From Dysidea avara (lineage: Eukaryota > Porifera > Demospongiae > Dictyoceratida > Dysideidae), in the NCBI RefSeq assembly GCF_963678975.1, contig NC_089274.1, forward strand, positions 48,948,075-49,012,074: a DNA stretch of 64,000 nt, given 5' to 3'. Position numbers and translations under genes: made by a program. Positions 46,801-59,600 of this stretch are shown in pieces; position 1 is the first letter of the stretch, and the number at the start of each line of letters is the position of its first letter. The notes below the pieces were generated by a model. It was not told where the DNA came from. It worked only from the letters and a program-made list of their open reading frames with translations, and made no database searches.

Positions 46801-49800
46801 ATGCTATTTTAAGGCTATTTTTACTGAGTTTCAGAGATATGGACTTTTCAGACTTATGGACCACCCCTGGTCCCAAGGGGTTCGGATAATTGAGGTTCCA
46901 CTGTAATCCTATAAAACTGTATATCAATTTACTCGCTATAGAACAAGGAATTCAATTATTGAGTTGCTGTTTACACAAGAGCAACCACAAATCCATTATA
47001 TAACTTCAAAATGCAAAAATTGGCTTAAGTGAAACCAAATGTGAAATTTCACTACTTTACAGGCTAGGACTGTTTATAACACAATAAACATCGCTAACCT
47101 GTTTACAGTTGAAACGATGATCACCAAGTTTGGTTTTCCAGCAAGTGCGCATGCACATAAAAACACGAGGTCACTGTTTCGAGGCGTGAAAAAGTAGCAA
47201 CATGCTACTCCAACCTATATAATCCTTCTCCTTATTGTTTCTCTTCATTAGTAGTGCCATTATCAGTTCGAAGAATCGTCTACAATGCTTGTTATCGACA
47301 TTCCAAAAGTATACGATTACATTATCTAAGCACGTGATAGTGTGCGAGAGACCGGCTATCCCTGTTCTGTTCACTTAAGGGCGTGGCCGCTACAGGATAA
47401 GCACAGAAGCTACTAAAATGCTCAACTGAAGTTACAGAGCCTTTAGAACGTGATGTGGGCGTTTATATATCAAAACCGCCATGTGGCGGTGAGAGGGTTA
47501 AGCTGGGACAAAGATGCACTCAGCTACACAAGTCAGTGGACCTGTAATTTACTGCTATTGGTGCATCGTACAGTACAGTACAGTAGTAGTGTATATTAGG
47601 GATCATGAAGAACAGGGATTTTTCAGTCAAAATAACTAGTTCCCTTCATAACAGCTTGGCAGCATTGGTTAAACACAGCCAAGCCCAAAAATGTGTTCAG
47701 ACCAAACCCAAACCCTTCCCAAAAGTTTCTATGAATTTTTTAAAATTTTATATTTAACAGAATTTTATACTGCCTGACTGACTGACTAGCTAACTGATGC
47801 CTCCAGCAGGGGCTTCCCTGAAGAGTGGTAGAGCAGGGCAGCACCGCTCTACTTTACTCGAAATTCTTGTGATGTGGTAAAAAGAATGTATGAAATTGGT
47901 AGCAAAATTGACAGTTTTACTGCTCTATTGTTTGTTGGGGAAAGCTCTGCTCCAGCCAAGCTTAACTCAACAATTGATAAGGCTACAGGTTGATTTCTTC
48001 ACTGTTCGACATTGCTTTGTCCCAAGATGTACCTTTTCGCCAACCACAGTATGTATAATACATGCATCATGGACCTGCCTTTCTTTTAATGCGGTATGCA
48101 CTGGTTCATTTGTCGTTACTATGTTATAAAAATGTAAACAAACAAGTAGAAGGAATTTTAAGTTGGTTACAACCCCCCATAATACAGAGTTACTGTTAGG
48201 GACAAGTGTGTGTTCTAGTAATGAAACAGAATTCAACACACATGTACAGGTGTGAAATTTACATCACCTTAGCTAGATGAAAGTTGTACGAACTATCAAC
48301 TAATTCGCCAAGAAGTTTCAGAGTTAAGGAACACCACATGAAATTCCAAGTAACAACTAATACGGGGAGAATGTTAGTATAATTGAAAAGTACGTAAAAA
48401 TCAAACAGTCATTTAAGAACTTTGTTCAATTACTCCAATAGCGCAAACACCTGTTGACAAAATACTCTAATAGAGCAGTCATTTTTGCATACTTAACCAC
48501 AGCAAAGCATTATTAAACAAGTAGAAGAAAATTAGGAATTTTAAGTTGGATTAGGGATCAAAGAAAAAAAAGTAGTGAAACAAAGGATTAGCTAAAAGTG
48601 GTAAAACAGGAAGGTAACCTATATATTACATCCCTAAACTTCAGTCTATAACCAAGACTGAATTAGGAATTAAATGTCCACTAGTATATCTGCAGGTATA
48701 GGCAACCTTCCTTGTTTCACCACTTTTATTTATTCCCTTGTTTCACTTTTTTTCTTTGATCTCAATCCTAATTGTACTGTTATGGTGTTGTGTTGTTTCC
48801 GCTAGTCTTGTGGACTGCTCAAGGAAACTTTCTCATGATGAACTCCAATGACAACACAATAGGCAGGAACAGTGGAATATTTTGGTTTATGTTACAATTA
48901 AGGTGAGTGGTTAACCTTATTAGAGCACACCTTACCAAGTCCCTTCACAGCTTGGTATTTGGTAACCTCTTTGTGTTTGTCTATACCCATGAGACTCATA
49001 CTGCTAGTGCCACCTGCATCAGTGAGTTTGTGTGTAGTGTGTGTGTGGGTGATAGTGTGTTAGTGATAGTGTGTTAGTCTACTAATTATGGCTTCTGTTT
49101 TTCAGCCTCAAATGCTATAGAGTAGTTGGTGGTTATGTAAGAGTCCAGTAAATATGAGTTACTTTTCTGCATCACTTCCACACAAACAATTTCGGTGTTG
49201 TGGGCTGTCCAACTGGTCCACAGGTTTGGAGTGTATTAGTATCATGTGGTATCAAGAGTCCATTACTGTTTCCACCTAGAACCATCACAGAACACTGTAA
49301 TCTTCATCGTTCTCACTGCATTTGGGATAGCTGGTACAGCTATATTTTTGTTTCTTCGACCAGTCAAGGCTGAAGAGGATACGGTATGGCTTGCTAGTAA
49401 CTTGCACATCTTGGTGTTAGTTCCATGTGCTACTATAACAGATGGCAGAGGATACTGTTTCTCTTCTAAATACTTCAAAGAAAATTACACAACAACCAGA
49501 GTAATTTAACTTGTTGTTATTGTGTGTTGCATACAGTAGAATCAACTATTGTTAATATTCAGTTAACCTAAATCTGAAAATGATTTTTCTATTAGAGTAG
49601 TGAGTGTTCTATTTAATTAGCCTACGTTTGGTATTTGCAAATCTACATTGTTTTAAGGTGATTTATACACGTAACCTCAGAGTTATGGACTAGTTACATA
49701 TCATGCATACTAGGTGGTTCCCAGATAACCACTGTAATGAGCTACTAACAGATGTTGTCAACTTTTAATCTTTTTTAGAGCTGTGTCCAAGCCACTGGTT

Positions 49801-52800
49801 GCTATGAGTGAGTGCACATGGTTACCATCATGTTTTTAATTGTTTATGTCTTCAGTGAACTCATTCAAATTGTTGTTGACTCCAAACATGGTATTGCTGG
49901 CTATTTGCTTCTTTTACACTGGTGAGCTATACACACTGGCTCTAATGGTGGTCAACATTGTCTGACCTTTTCTGCCAAACCAATACTTTTTTTTGTTTTC
50001 AAAGCCTCTATTCAGATTGGTTACACGGGGTTAAAACATTAGCTGCTGTTTTATTGCTTACGTCTCATTATTAGGGCTGGAACTTGAGTTGTGGAGTGGA
50101 GTGTTTGTGACTTGTGTTGGTAAGTAAGTCACACAGCTGTTCATGTAGTGTTGTTATCAACTTTCAGGAAGGACTGGTACACTTGGGGCCACTTATCTAG
50201 CTCTTGCTGGAATGTTTATTGGTATTGGAGAGATATTAGGTGGGTTAACACACCAGGGGGTGTCAGAGTAAAAAGTGAAAGTGGTAAGGCTCAGTCCAAA
50301 GATAGCTAGTTTAGGAGGGTCTGGGGGCATGCTTCCCCAGGAAATTTTTTTTCACATTTTGAAATGCTATTTTGGAGGCAATTTTGGGCTGCAACACTAC
50401 ATGTGTGCAATGTGCTAGCTCCCCTGACAAGTAAAAAGCGTTAATCGGATGGCTGCAAGTTCGAGGCTGCCTAGGTCCAGTCTTCATGTAACAACTTTAA
50501 ACAGGCTGTAGGACCAAAAATCACCTCCATAATGCTTAAACAATTAAGATATAAACTGTAAAGAACATTTGCAAAGTAGTTACAAAGAGAAACAAAGCCA
50601 AAACTAAATATATGGTAACTATTTTTAGAAGTGTCTAATACAAAGGAAGTAGACATGAAGCTGTTCTGGGTGAAATACAAGTTAGATAAGTTGTAGTTTC
50701 TATCAGTTGTTGGCTAAATATTGCATGTTCACTACGTTTAGTTTTGAGTTTAAAAGTTGTTTTTTTAATTACACTGAGCCATGAGGCACTGGCCTCACTG
50801 GTAACACCTACTCTGACACCCTTGCACACACGGTATCACAAGTTCCATCACTGGTCTATTTCAGGTGGAGGTCTGTTTGGAGTGTTTGGCTGGCTGACAT
50901 CTCGTTATGGCAGAGACCCAATTGTGATGCTTGGGATGGTCATCCATCTTGCCACATTCCTTGGCATGTATTATGTTTTCCCTGGGGAATGTCCCATACA
51001 CCGTGTGGACAAGGATTTGTCTGATGGTGCATTGATTGACCATAACCACACCCACCAGTATGTTTGTTTGTCTGTCTGTCCATCTGTGTATCTGCCATTC
51101 TATAAGGGAGAAAATTTGCTTGCCTAATGGTTGTTTATACAATTTGAAACAACGTCAAGTTGTGGTGTAACTAAAATTTTGTCAATAACTCCAGTACCCA
51201 TCAATACAAATTATATCAATTTAAATGTCCAAAGCTTGTGTTCATGGTAGTTAACTTTCACCTCTGCTTCACAGTTCATATCTATTCTCTCATCCTTCAG
51301 TTTATTTGTTATGGGATCTAGTGGTGTGTACTTTTCTTAAGGCTCCAAATTAAGCACAAACATTGATCTAGTTCCACACGGTAGTTTAGTACAAGCTTCA
51401 GTAGTGCCTTCTAGTGGAACCGGAATTTGTCACTATTTTCATTTGTTAAGTGTGGTAATGTCAAATTTGTAGTTTACTTTCTTTGTATATCCTTCATGAA
51501 ACCAAGTTTGGTAGAGTGCTTACCAAAGAAATATTGTATGACCTGGTTGTGTCATGTACTGAACTGTGAGAGGAGGGCAGAACCGTTTAGGTTCTACTTG
51601 AAAATATCACCACACGTTTTGTTTGGAACATCACATGGACCCCAAAAGTTGCAATACATAATTGGCAAGCGGTGGGGATCATTAGTTCTCTTGATTACGT
51701 TTCATGTGAGGATTAAGGTGAATGTGCTTTGTTTTATAAAAGTGTTTTTAGTTTTCTAGGCAAAAACTGATTAAACACTTTCACACATATTAGTAGTAAT
51801 TCTAGCACTAGACAAGTGTGTATATTCTTAACAATGATACCAAGCTTTGTTACTCACATTTTAGTCATCCATTTTGCATAATTCATTTTAACAGTGCTAA
51901 AACCGCTTCCACCCTCCCCTGCTGGATGGTTGTATGAACATAATACTAATTTTCAAAACTTTTTTAATATACAAAGAGCCATACATACTTTCCATTGAAA
52001 GTGACTCTATTGCAGCAAAAATGTGCCTAAAACTCAGTCACAAAAGTGCAGAATGGTTCTCCTATAGTGTGTATATGTCAGATGGTACATAGCATCATTG
52101 TGTGTCCTTCTGTAGACTCATTATAGTTCTAGTACTAGCTGTTATGATAGGATTTGGTGACAGCTGCTACAATACACAGGTGAATATTCCCTGTACTGTC
52201 GTTGACTGTTTAATATTGTTGTACTGATATGAGAATTTCCAACAGGTAATACACACGTACATAGTATTGCACACTGTTCTAATGCTCTAACATCAAATTG
52301 TAAAGATCAATTTGAAACTTTTGTACTGACAGTATTTCAAAATGTAAAAGACACATTCTCAAACATAGGCAATTCTAAAGAGGAGGGAGGCATGTCCCTC
52401 CTCCCATCGAAAATAAGTTTTAAGACTATTGGAGAAGAGTTGCAGTATAGATTGACTTAGTTTCAGCATTTTTTATGATTTTAGGGTAGCAACCACAGAC
52501 TTCCCAACATTTCTAATTTCCTACTGCAGCTGGCTATACTATAAATTTGTGCTGTGCACCCCCTTGGATGTCAGGCATAGAAATGCCACTATTTGCAAAC
52601 ATGTTTAAGTGGATGTATTTCCAAATGAATATGGAACCTATCTTAGCAGCCACCTGTTCAAAAAGGCCAACAATTTCCCAATTGAGGTACAGTAATCCAC
52701 CTCCACCACCTGCTTATTAAGGCCAAAATTTTGATTAACGGGTGACCAGTTTAGCATGTTCCTATACCTCATGTTACTAACAACTGATAGGTTATACCAC

Positions 52801-55800
52801 TTGACTGTGCAACACTAATGCATTGTAGGTAGTCCTGGTGTTGTTGGTATACCGTGATATTTCAGTCATACTAGTTTTGATACCACAGTACCACCAATTT
52901 ATTTTTTCCGATACTGTCATACCGTCTGGGCAGTATGGCCTCCCTGTAGGCCTGTTTCTATTTGGAGAGTAACCAGACATGTGACAATGTTTGTAGGGAG
53001 GAGATAGATAAAAACAGTGGACCAAGGGACTCGCAGGGATCCAACTCTTCTAGGAATTTTATACACTTCACAATATTCTATACTTGTACTAGGTATCTCT
53101 GCAAAGTAGTCTTGCATGGCCACTCACATAATGTTTAAACTTATTAGAAATTATAAGCACCTCTGAAATAGTGTCTGAAGCTGAATGCATTTATAGTCCC
53201 CTCACCTGCTGTACAGTGAGCATACTAGTCTATTATGTCACCTACATAGCTACTGAAGTTTAGAAACATTATGCAAATGTACCACGATGTACAAAGTCTG
53301 GTTGTTGAGCTGCTGGACTGACAAGAAGAGTTGGATCCCTGTGGGTCCTTGATCCCTGTCTGTGGTAATTTGTACCTGAGGCTTGCTGAACTACCATGGG
53401 TATTTGGTGCTTTTGTTGAGGTAAATGGCAGTTACTTTATTACCAATAGCTTTAACATTAATACTGTGATATTTCGTAATACTGTGATATTTAGTAATAC
53501 CGTGATATTTAGTAATACCGTGATACTTTCTATGGAAGATATACAGTTTGCTATTTTTCAATACCACCAGCTCTAATAGTAAGAGTTTGCAGTGTAAGTT
53601 TTTGGTGGGCACTTCCCCATAGCTATCTGTGTAGTCACATTTGTCATGTCTGTGTAGTCACATTTGTCATGTCTGTGTAGTCACATTTGTCATGTCTGTG
53701 TAGTCACATTTGTCATGTCTGTGTAGTCACATTTGTCATGTCTGTGTAGTAAAATTTGTCATGTCTGTGTAGTCACATTTGTCATGTCTGTGTAGTCACA
53801 TTTGTCATGTCTGTGTAGTCACATTTGTCATGTCTGTCACACATTTGTCATGTCTGTGTAGTCACATTTGTCATGTCTGTGTAGTCACATTTGTCATGTC
53901 TGTGTAGTCACATTTGTCATGTCTGTGTAGTCACATTTGTCATGTCTGTGTAGTCACATTTGTCATGTCTGTCACACATTTGTCATGTCTGTCACACATT
54001 TGTCATGTCTGTGTAGTCACATTTGTCATGTCTGTGTAGTCACATTTGTCATGTCTGTGTAGTCACATTTGTCATGTCTGTTTTGTGCAGTAATTTAGAG
54101 GTCCACTGAAATACACTTTATCTATTATCAATCCTTGCTACTTTTAGAGTAGATTGGTGCATGTGGTGTAGTCAGATTTTGCTTTGTTTAGTTGAGCTGT
54201 GATAGTGCTCAGATAGTGCAAAACACTACGCACTACAGCAACAACTTTTAATACTGTTCACCAGAATGCTTCGATGAAGTACTTGGTATTGCAACTAATG
54301 CCACCCTCTACTAGATTTCATCAGCTTTTCCCATTATAAAGTGTGTAATAGCAGTTGTGGGTCTGATGTCACATTGGGACGTGACTGTAGCTTAATATAT
54401 TTCAGCAGAGCAATTATTAAGGTGTTTTTGTGCATTGCAAGATACAAACTACTTAAAAATCAATAAAATTATAAGATAATTTTCCATTTAATTCACTGGA
54501 CCTTGATCACACGTCGTCATAGATATACTCCATCTTGGGAGGACTATACAAGGATGAGAAGAGTGCTCCAGCAATGGCTCTATTCAAATTCTTTCAGGTA
54601 ATAGATTAATTCTCATTGACAGCTGGTTATCAGTTTGTGTTATAGTCAATTGCAGCTATGGTGGGGTTTGCTTACAGTGGCTATATTAATCTGGAGTGGC
54701 AGCTTTTGATTGTGGTGAGTTGTTTGGTGTTTGCTATTATGTCAATCTCATTTAGTAACATGACCTCATTTAGTGGTCACATCTGCTGTTAGTCCCAAGT
54801 ATACTTTATTAACCACCTTGTTATAATGTACTGTACCAAATAAAAGCCACACTTAGTTAAGCATCCCTGCTGGTTCCTGCCTAAAGGATGTTGATGTAAT
54901 ACAAGGTCATGTACTGGGCTACAACACTGTGGAACTGATTAGTGTTGTTTATGTGGAGTAAATGACTGAATGTTTATAAACACTCAATGAAACCTTTGTT
55001 AGGGAGTTAGAGAAAATAGATTTTTGCATTAAGAATATATACCACTTGGTTCACCATAAGGTTGGCTGCATCCATCTGAGTACAACTTAAAAGGTACTAA
55101 TAAATATCAATTAGTATTTTAATCATACCAAAATCTGATCATTCCTTCCAGCACTAATACCCTCTGGCTCCATACCTTGTGATATGGTACTATGTACATT
55201 GAAAATGTGCAGCACAGTTGATGAAACAAGTGACTAGTATTGTCATCTCTTACTATAGATTGATGTTACTTATCAATTAATACAGTGGACCATGACCTTC
55301 ATTTTCCAGTCACCCTTAAGTACAAATAACTGTTCAATTTAAGTGTAGGTTATCACACAAATCCAGGTATCTTCGCTATTTTAGAGACCTGAGGAATGGC
55401 ACAATAATCACCGAGGGCAAAGCCCAAGGTGATTATGTGTCATTCCAAAGGTCTCTAAAATAGCAAAGATACTGTGGATTTGGGCGATAACCAATTTAAA
55501 CTATGGCTCATACAGCTCTGGTCACTGCCAATAATGGCAGCTTCCTGATCGAATTAGTGTTAAAACAACTCACTGGTAGGCTTCCTAGATGAATATGATC
55601 ATCTCTATTATCCAGTGATGTTTTCTTCACACTCTAGTGATGATTTCTGATGGCTGTTGTGACTGGAATCCAGCTAAACACGTGACGCATGTGACAAAAA
55701 ATTTTGTTACAGGTATCTAACCAGTTTAGATACCTACCCGTGGGTATCTATTGGATTTTAAATACCTCATTAACGACCAAACTTCAAAGCATACTATGCG

Positions 55801-56175
55801 TACCATAGTCTAATTGCAGTTGTGCATTCTATTAGAGTAACTGAACAGACCAAACTGCCAATGCCAGAAACAAGGGTGTTACTGAGCTGGATCCACTCTT
55901 GTGTTATACTGATAATGGTGTCACCAGTACCTCTGTTGTTCATCTGTCCATTTTAGTTACGGGAATTGGGTTCATTACTGAACCATGATGGATTTATTCC
56001 TTCATGACTGTATATGGTCATTATGACTATGTTGTTACTCTGTTATGAAATATCACAAATGTTGTTATCATTACAGGCAATCATGGCTGTTGTGGGAGCT
56101 AGCACATTTTGTTATGTTGAGTTGACCACATTTGGAAGAAGAGGAGCAGGTTCTCGTGTCAGCACTAACAACTAA
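43883..56175 (+). CDS. MFSD11: MFSD11/UNC93-like major facilitator transporter
   Basis: Nineteen exons, all GT-AG: 43883-43981, 44057-44092, 44159-44186, 44242-44260, 44308-44415, 45809-45888, 48806-48902, 48951-49021, 49280-49383, 49442-49500, 49779-49807, 49856-49921, 50075-50119, 50168-50239, 50865-51057, 52116-52179, 54523-54597, 54646-54714, 56077-56175. Joined CDS is 1413 nt, 470 residues, close to the family's ~450. Matching blocks include LFTAFQT in the first helix, LWTAQGN and IGRNSGIFW, GLELELWSGV, GIGEILG followed by GGLFGVFGWL and RYGRDPIVMLG, FGDSCYNTQ, and a final VGASTFCYVEL. A multi-pass membrane protein; substrate of the family unknown. Exons 2-5 are tiny (19-108 nt) with introns of 47-75 nt. 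Larger introns hold MITEs, a SINE piece and a minisatellite. No clear TATA box or AATAAA was seen. Confidence 0.93.
46664..46903. mobile_element. pogo-like MITE, copy 2
   Basis: Same ends as 38424-38635 (first base mutated) with TA on both sides. It carries the motif TGACTGCTCTATTAGAGTA and a second, altered copy of it. Lies in intron 6 of the transporter. Confidence 0.85.
47640..48110 (+). repeat. Dispersed repeat family R1, copy 2
   Basis: Shares aaattttaaaattttatatt-type and tgactgactga blocks and, further right (47990-48070), the cactgttcgacattgctttg ... catgcatcatggac section with 60345-60670. In transporter intron 6. Confidence 0.65.
48520..48785. repeat. MITE family R2 with long inverted ends
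   Basis: Left end aattaggaattttaag ... ggatcaaagaaaaaaaagta, with the complementary right end ttttctttgatctcaatcc. A central ctgaattaggaattaaat block is itself palindromic with ttcagtctata. Relatives: 60975-61140 and 63170-63880. Confidence 0.75.
49534..49736. mobile_element. pogo-like MITE, degenerate copy 3
   Basis: Begins cagtagaatcaactatt, ends taaccactg, TA on both sides. Contains ctattagagtagtgagtgttctatt. Lies in the intron after exon 10 of the transporter. Confidence 0.65.
50432..50515 (+). mobile_element. SINE S1 fragment
   Basis: Head with gcaagttcgaggctgcctag and a short body piece ending in caggctgtaggacc. Truncated. Located in the intron before exon 15. Confidence 0.7.
53459..53530. 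repeat. ~18-bp tandem repeat, four copies
   Basis: Unit close to taataccgtgatatttag. The phrase taccgtgatatttc also occurs at about 52850, so these may be parts of one older element. Confidence 0.75.
53626..54081. repeat. 23-bp minisatellite, about 20 copies
   Basis: Unit tgtgtagtcacatttgtcatg plus tc, nearly perfect, with three shorter ~14-20-bp variants (tgtcacacatttgtcatgtc). In intron 16 of the transporter. Direct repeats without spacers. Confidence 0.95.
55334..55500. repeat. Palindromic MITE in a transporter intron
   Basis: Arms of about 75-80 nt (outer gttatcacacaaatccag, inner gctattttagagacct) fold around aaagccca. Pairing is high with a few mismatches. Confidence 0.8.
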
Positions 56176-56689
56176 TCTAATTGCAACTGCTGCTTTACCT
56201 TTTAGCAGACTTTATTGCTACCCACATGTTGTGCCTTTTGCACTGTAATGATGTAATTTTGATTCTGTTAAGAAAGAGTCTACTTGTCCTTGCAACGTGA
56301 TCCATTATGTGATCCATTGTAATTGTTGTAACCACTATGTAGCTGGTCAATGGATTAATGTTGGACCTTATAATCTAAAATCTTTACAACCAAATGGAAC
56401 ATGCAGTTGCCATTGTTTAATGTATTTAGTGATACATTTTCTTAACAGAAGGTTACCCTTTCTTTTTAGGAGAAGCCATAGCTTGATGTGCAAGGCCAAA
56501 ATTAGTTTATCAACTAACAATTTGTAACAGCTTTCAAGAGACCAAAGTTAGCCTAAACCAATGCGAGTGGGCAGTTCATTCTTTACAATCTAGTATGTGT
56601 CTGTTTTATTAGAGTTAGCTAGCAGAGTCAATTATTAATAGTACATAATCAATGGTACAAAATATATAAATAGTGCCTTTGTAGTACAG

Positions 56690-59600
56690 TTACACTTTAC
56701 GAACATATGAATAATCATAAGTGTTATTAGTCTCAAACTTTGGTCTGGTGTAGTCAATGGCATTAATCACATATCCTGAGCCGCTGGCATCATCAAATGC
56801 TGGGTTACACACAACCATGGATCCTTGGCCTATCTCCTCATAGTCTCCGTCTGGACCAGCTGAATACACATTACTTTCTCGTTTTGAGGGTATATATGAT
56901 GGGTTAGGATTGATGATGACATTAGCACCTTGATCCTGGTCACCTACTGTGTAAGCCACTGTGTTATCAGTGATGGCTAGTTGTCCTTTGGACTTCGTGT
57001 TTCGATAGAGTAATACAATGATAACAATTAGTAGGAGAGCAATGATAAACAACAAGAATAATCCTCCACCTACTGCACCTCCCACCAGACCACTGCCTGT
57101 AATGTCAAGGGTAAAATATTTGTGATACAATATGGTAAGTGTTGGAGGAACTTTCAATAGCTTTATAAAACATTGCATATAGTATAGCGGCACAACCAAA
57201 AATTTGTGCACTTTTTCATAAAGCCATGAAACTTTCCACATAAATAGTAGTCCTCAATACATGTATTTTCAGATATAGTGCCATTGGTAATTTGGCCTTT
57301 ACTGCCATTTTTGTTTTTAACTCCCTGAGGCAGTAATTAACATGTTAAAACATGGTACCAAACAAAAGATCTTGCTGATAGAAACAACTTGGTTTTTATT
57401 TGAAGTCAATAGGTGATTTCATTTTTTAAGTTATGAGTATTTTTATTAGCTGCAAAATTTGATAAATTTATGCATAATTATCTGCCCACAGGTAATTCAC
57501 ACCTCGAGGGCAGGTAAATTTATCAAAATTTTCAGCTAGTAAAAATGGTCATAACTTTGTACTGAAATCACCTATTGACTTCAAATAAAAACCAAGTTAT
57601 TTCTATCAACAAGATCTTTATTTTGGTACCATGTTTTAACAAGTTAATTACTGCCTCAGGGAGTTAAAGACAAAAATGGTCAATTTTCTGTACAAAAATG
57701 GCCATAAAGGTCACCAAGGGTCAACTCAGCAATGGCACTATATCTAAAAATACATGTATTGAGGAGTACTATTTATGTGGAGTGTTTCATGGTTTTATGA
57801 AAAAGTGCACAATATTGCCAATTTTGGGGGCTACGCCGCTATACTAATAGGCAACATCAAATGAAAAGGTTTATTTTTCATAAAGTATAGTTGAGATATG
57901 TGAACTATGCCACCAGCTGTACTGAAAGTTAGTTAAAGCATCACTGTGCACATATGCATGTATGGAAAATATAGCACAAAGGGGTCATGTTGAGAGGCTG
58001 ATACAGCATGAGGTGAAGCCAACTTGCTGTATTCAACTCAAGACACCCTCCGAGTGCTGTATTTTTTCAGCCTTTAAGTGTTATTATTGTACTTCCTGGT
58101 CATCTTGTTTGCAGAGAGTTCATCTCGCCTGAACTGCTTCAGTTTTCAGTTTGGTGATCAGACTATCAGTAAGTGTTCATAGTTATAATCTATTTCTAGT
58201 CATAGAACAAGCTGGTAGGATTAGTTTGGCTAGCTTTAGCAATCTACAATGTCACACATATAGGACGTGATCATTCATGCTGTCTGAGTGGGACTATTTC
58301 TGTAACATTCCTTGCATAACTGTACTGTATTTGCCCAATTATCCACATAATTGTACTGTATGACTCATACAGTACAGTTATGTAGCTAATTGGTACTGTA
58401 TGGAAATGCAGTATGTGTCAGCATTTTGATCCTCCTAGTGTCCTACAATATAGGCTTAAACTTTGAAAAACAGAGTATTATACTTTTGAACAATGTTCAA
58501 AATCAAGCCTATTTATTAAGCTCAAAATTATGCTTTTTAAAATTACGCCCTGTCTTATTAGGGTGAATCAGTACTCTTGACTGTTGCATTAGTGACTGCT
58601 CTATTAGAGTATGCAGATCTTGTTTCTGTAAGTAATCAGTCAATAAAACTACATGTTTTTATAATGCTTGATGTGCAAGCCTATCTGGTATACAGGGTAC
58701 CTGACTAAACATTCAGTAGAGCTGTGAAGCACAATACCAGAACTATTATTTGATAATAGTAGTGGACAAGTTTGGGCAGTATAGTGACCATATTGTAAAC
58801 ATGAAAAGGAAATTTCTCTAATATTGAATAGAGACCACATGTTTATATCTTTGACTTTCACAAGAGCTTGTGTACTGTATATGAAAGCATTGGCAGAGCC
58901 ACCCATGGAGGTATAGGGGAGAGGGGCAACTGGGGCATTCCCAGAGGGCCTCTTGAATACCTATTAAAAAGATTGATATACTCACCGTATTCTTGTGTAG
59001 CAAGCTATGTATGTAGTTATAAATAAGGAGATATAGTTGGTGAGGGGCAGCTATTGTCATTGTCAGCATGTAATGACCTTTTTTTTGGTCTATGACTTAC
59101 AGCTAGGCTGAAGTTGTGATTCAGAGTGGAACCCTCCTTGCCACTGGATCCCCACTTTAACTCTGTGGGCCCCCTTAATTTCTCTTGGCAGCTCTAAGCG
59201 TGGAATCTATTATACATAATTTTTGTGCTCTAGCTATTTACATGTACGTACTTGTCATTTTTAATAAGTGGACCATTAAATTAACTAACAAAAAATCACG
59301 AGATCTTATAAAATAATAAATACAAAACTAAGAAAATATGCATATGAATTTTTTAATGCCAACATTGCTTGTGCCAACAATTTCTAATTAAAAAGCACTT
59401 GTGCTGTTCATGCACAATATAACATGTATCTCCTGGCTGTATATAGTTACATATTATACAGCTTACCTGGTGAATTAGAAGATGATGACTCACCACTAAC
59501 TATAAAATATGTGCAGTCAAGACAGTCATTTATTGCATGCTGTATACCTGTTTGACACACAACATCACTACCACTCCAGCTCCCATCACTCTGACAGGTC

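Noticed and set aside
53626-54081. Regularly repeated array that could be taken for a CRISPR array
   Set aside because: The units are direct 23-bp repeats without variable spacers and lie in a eukaryotic intron; it is a minisatellite.
56982-57241. Upstream extension of the minus-strand open frame beyond 57096 (start MWKVSW)
   Set aside because: The region beyond the ttacag acceptor at 57097-57102 is intron and enters the foldback element; the true exon starts at 57096.
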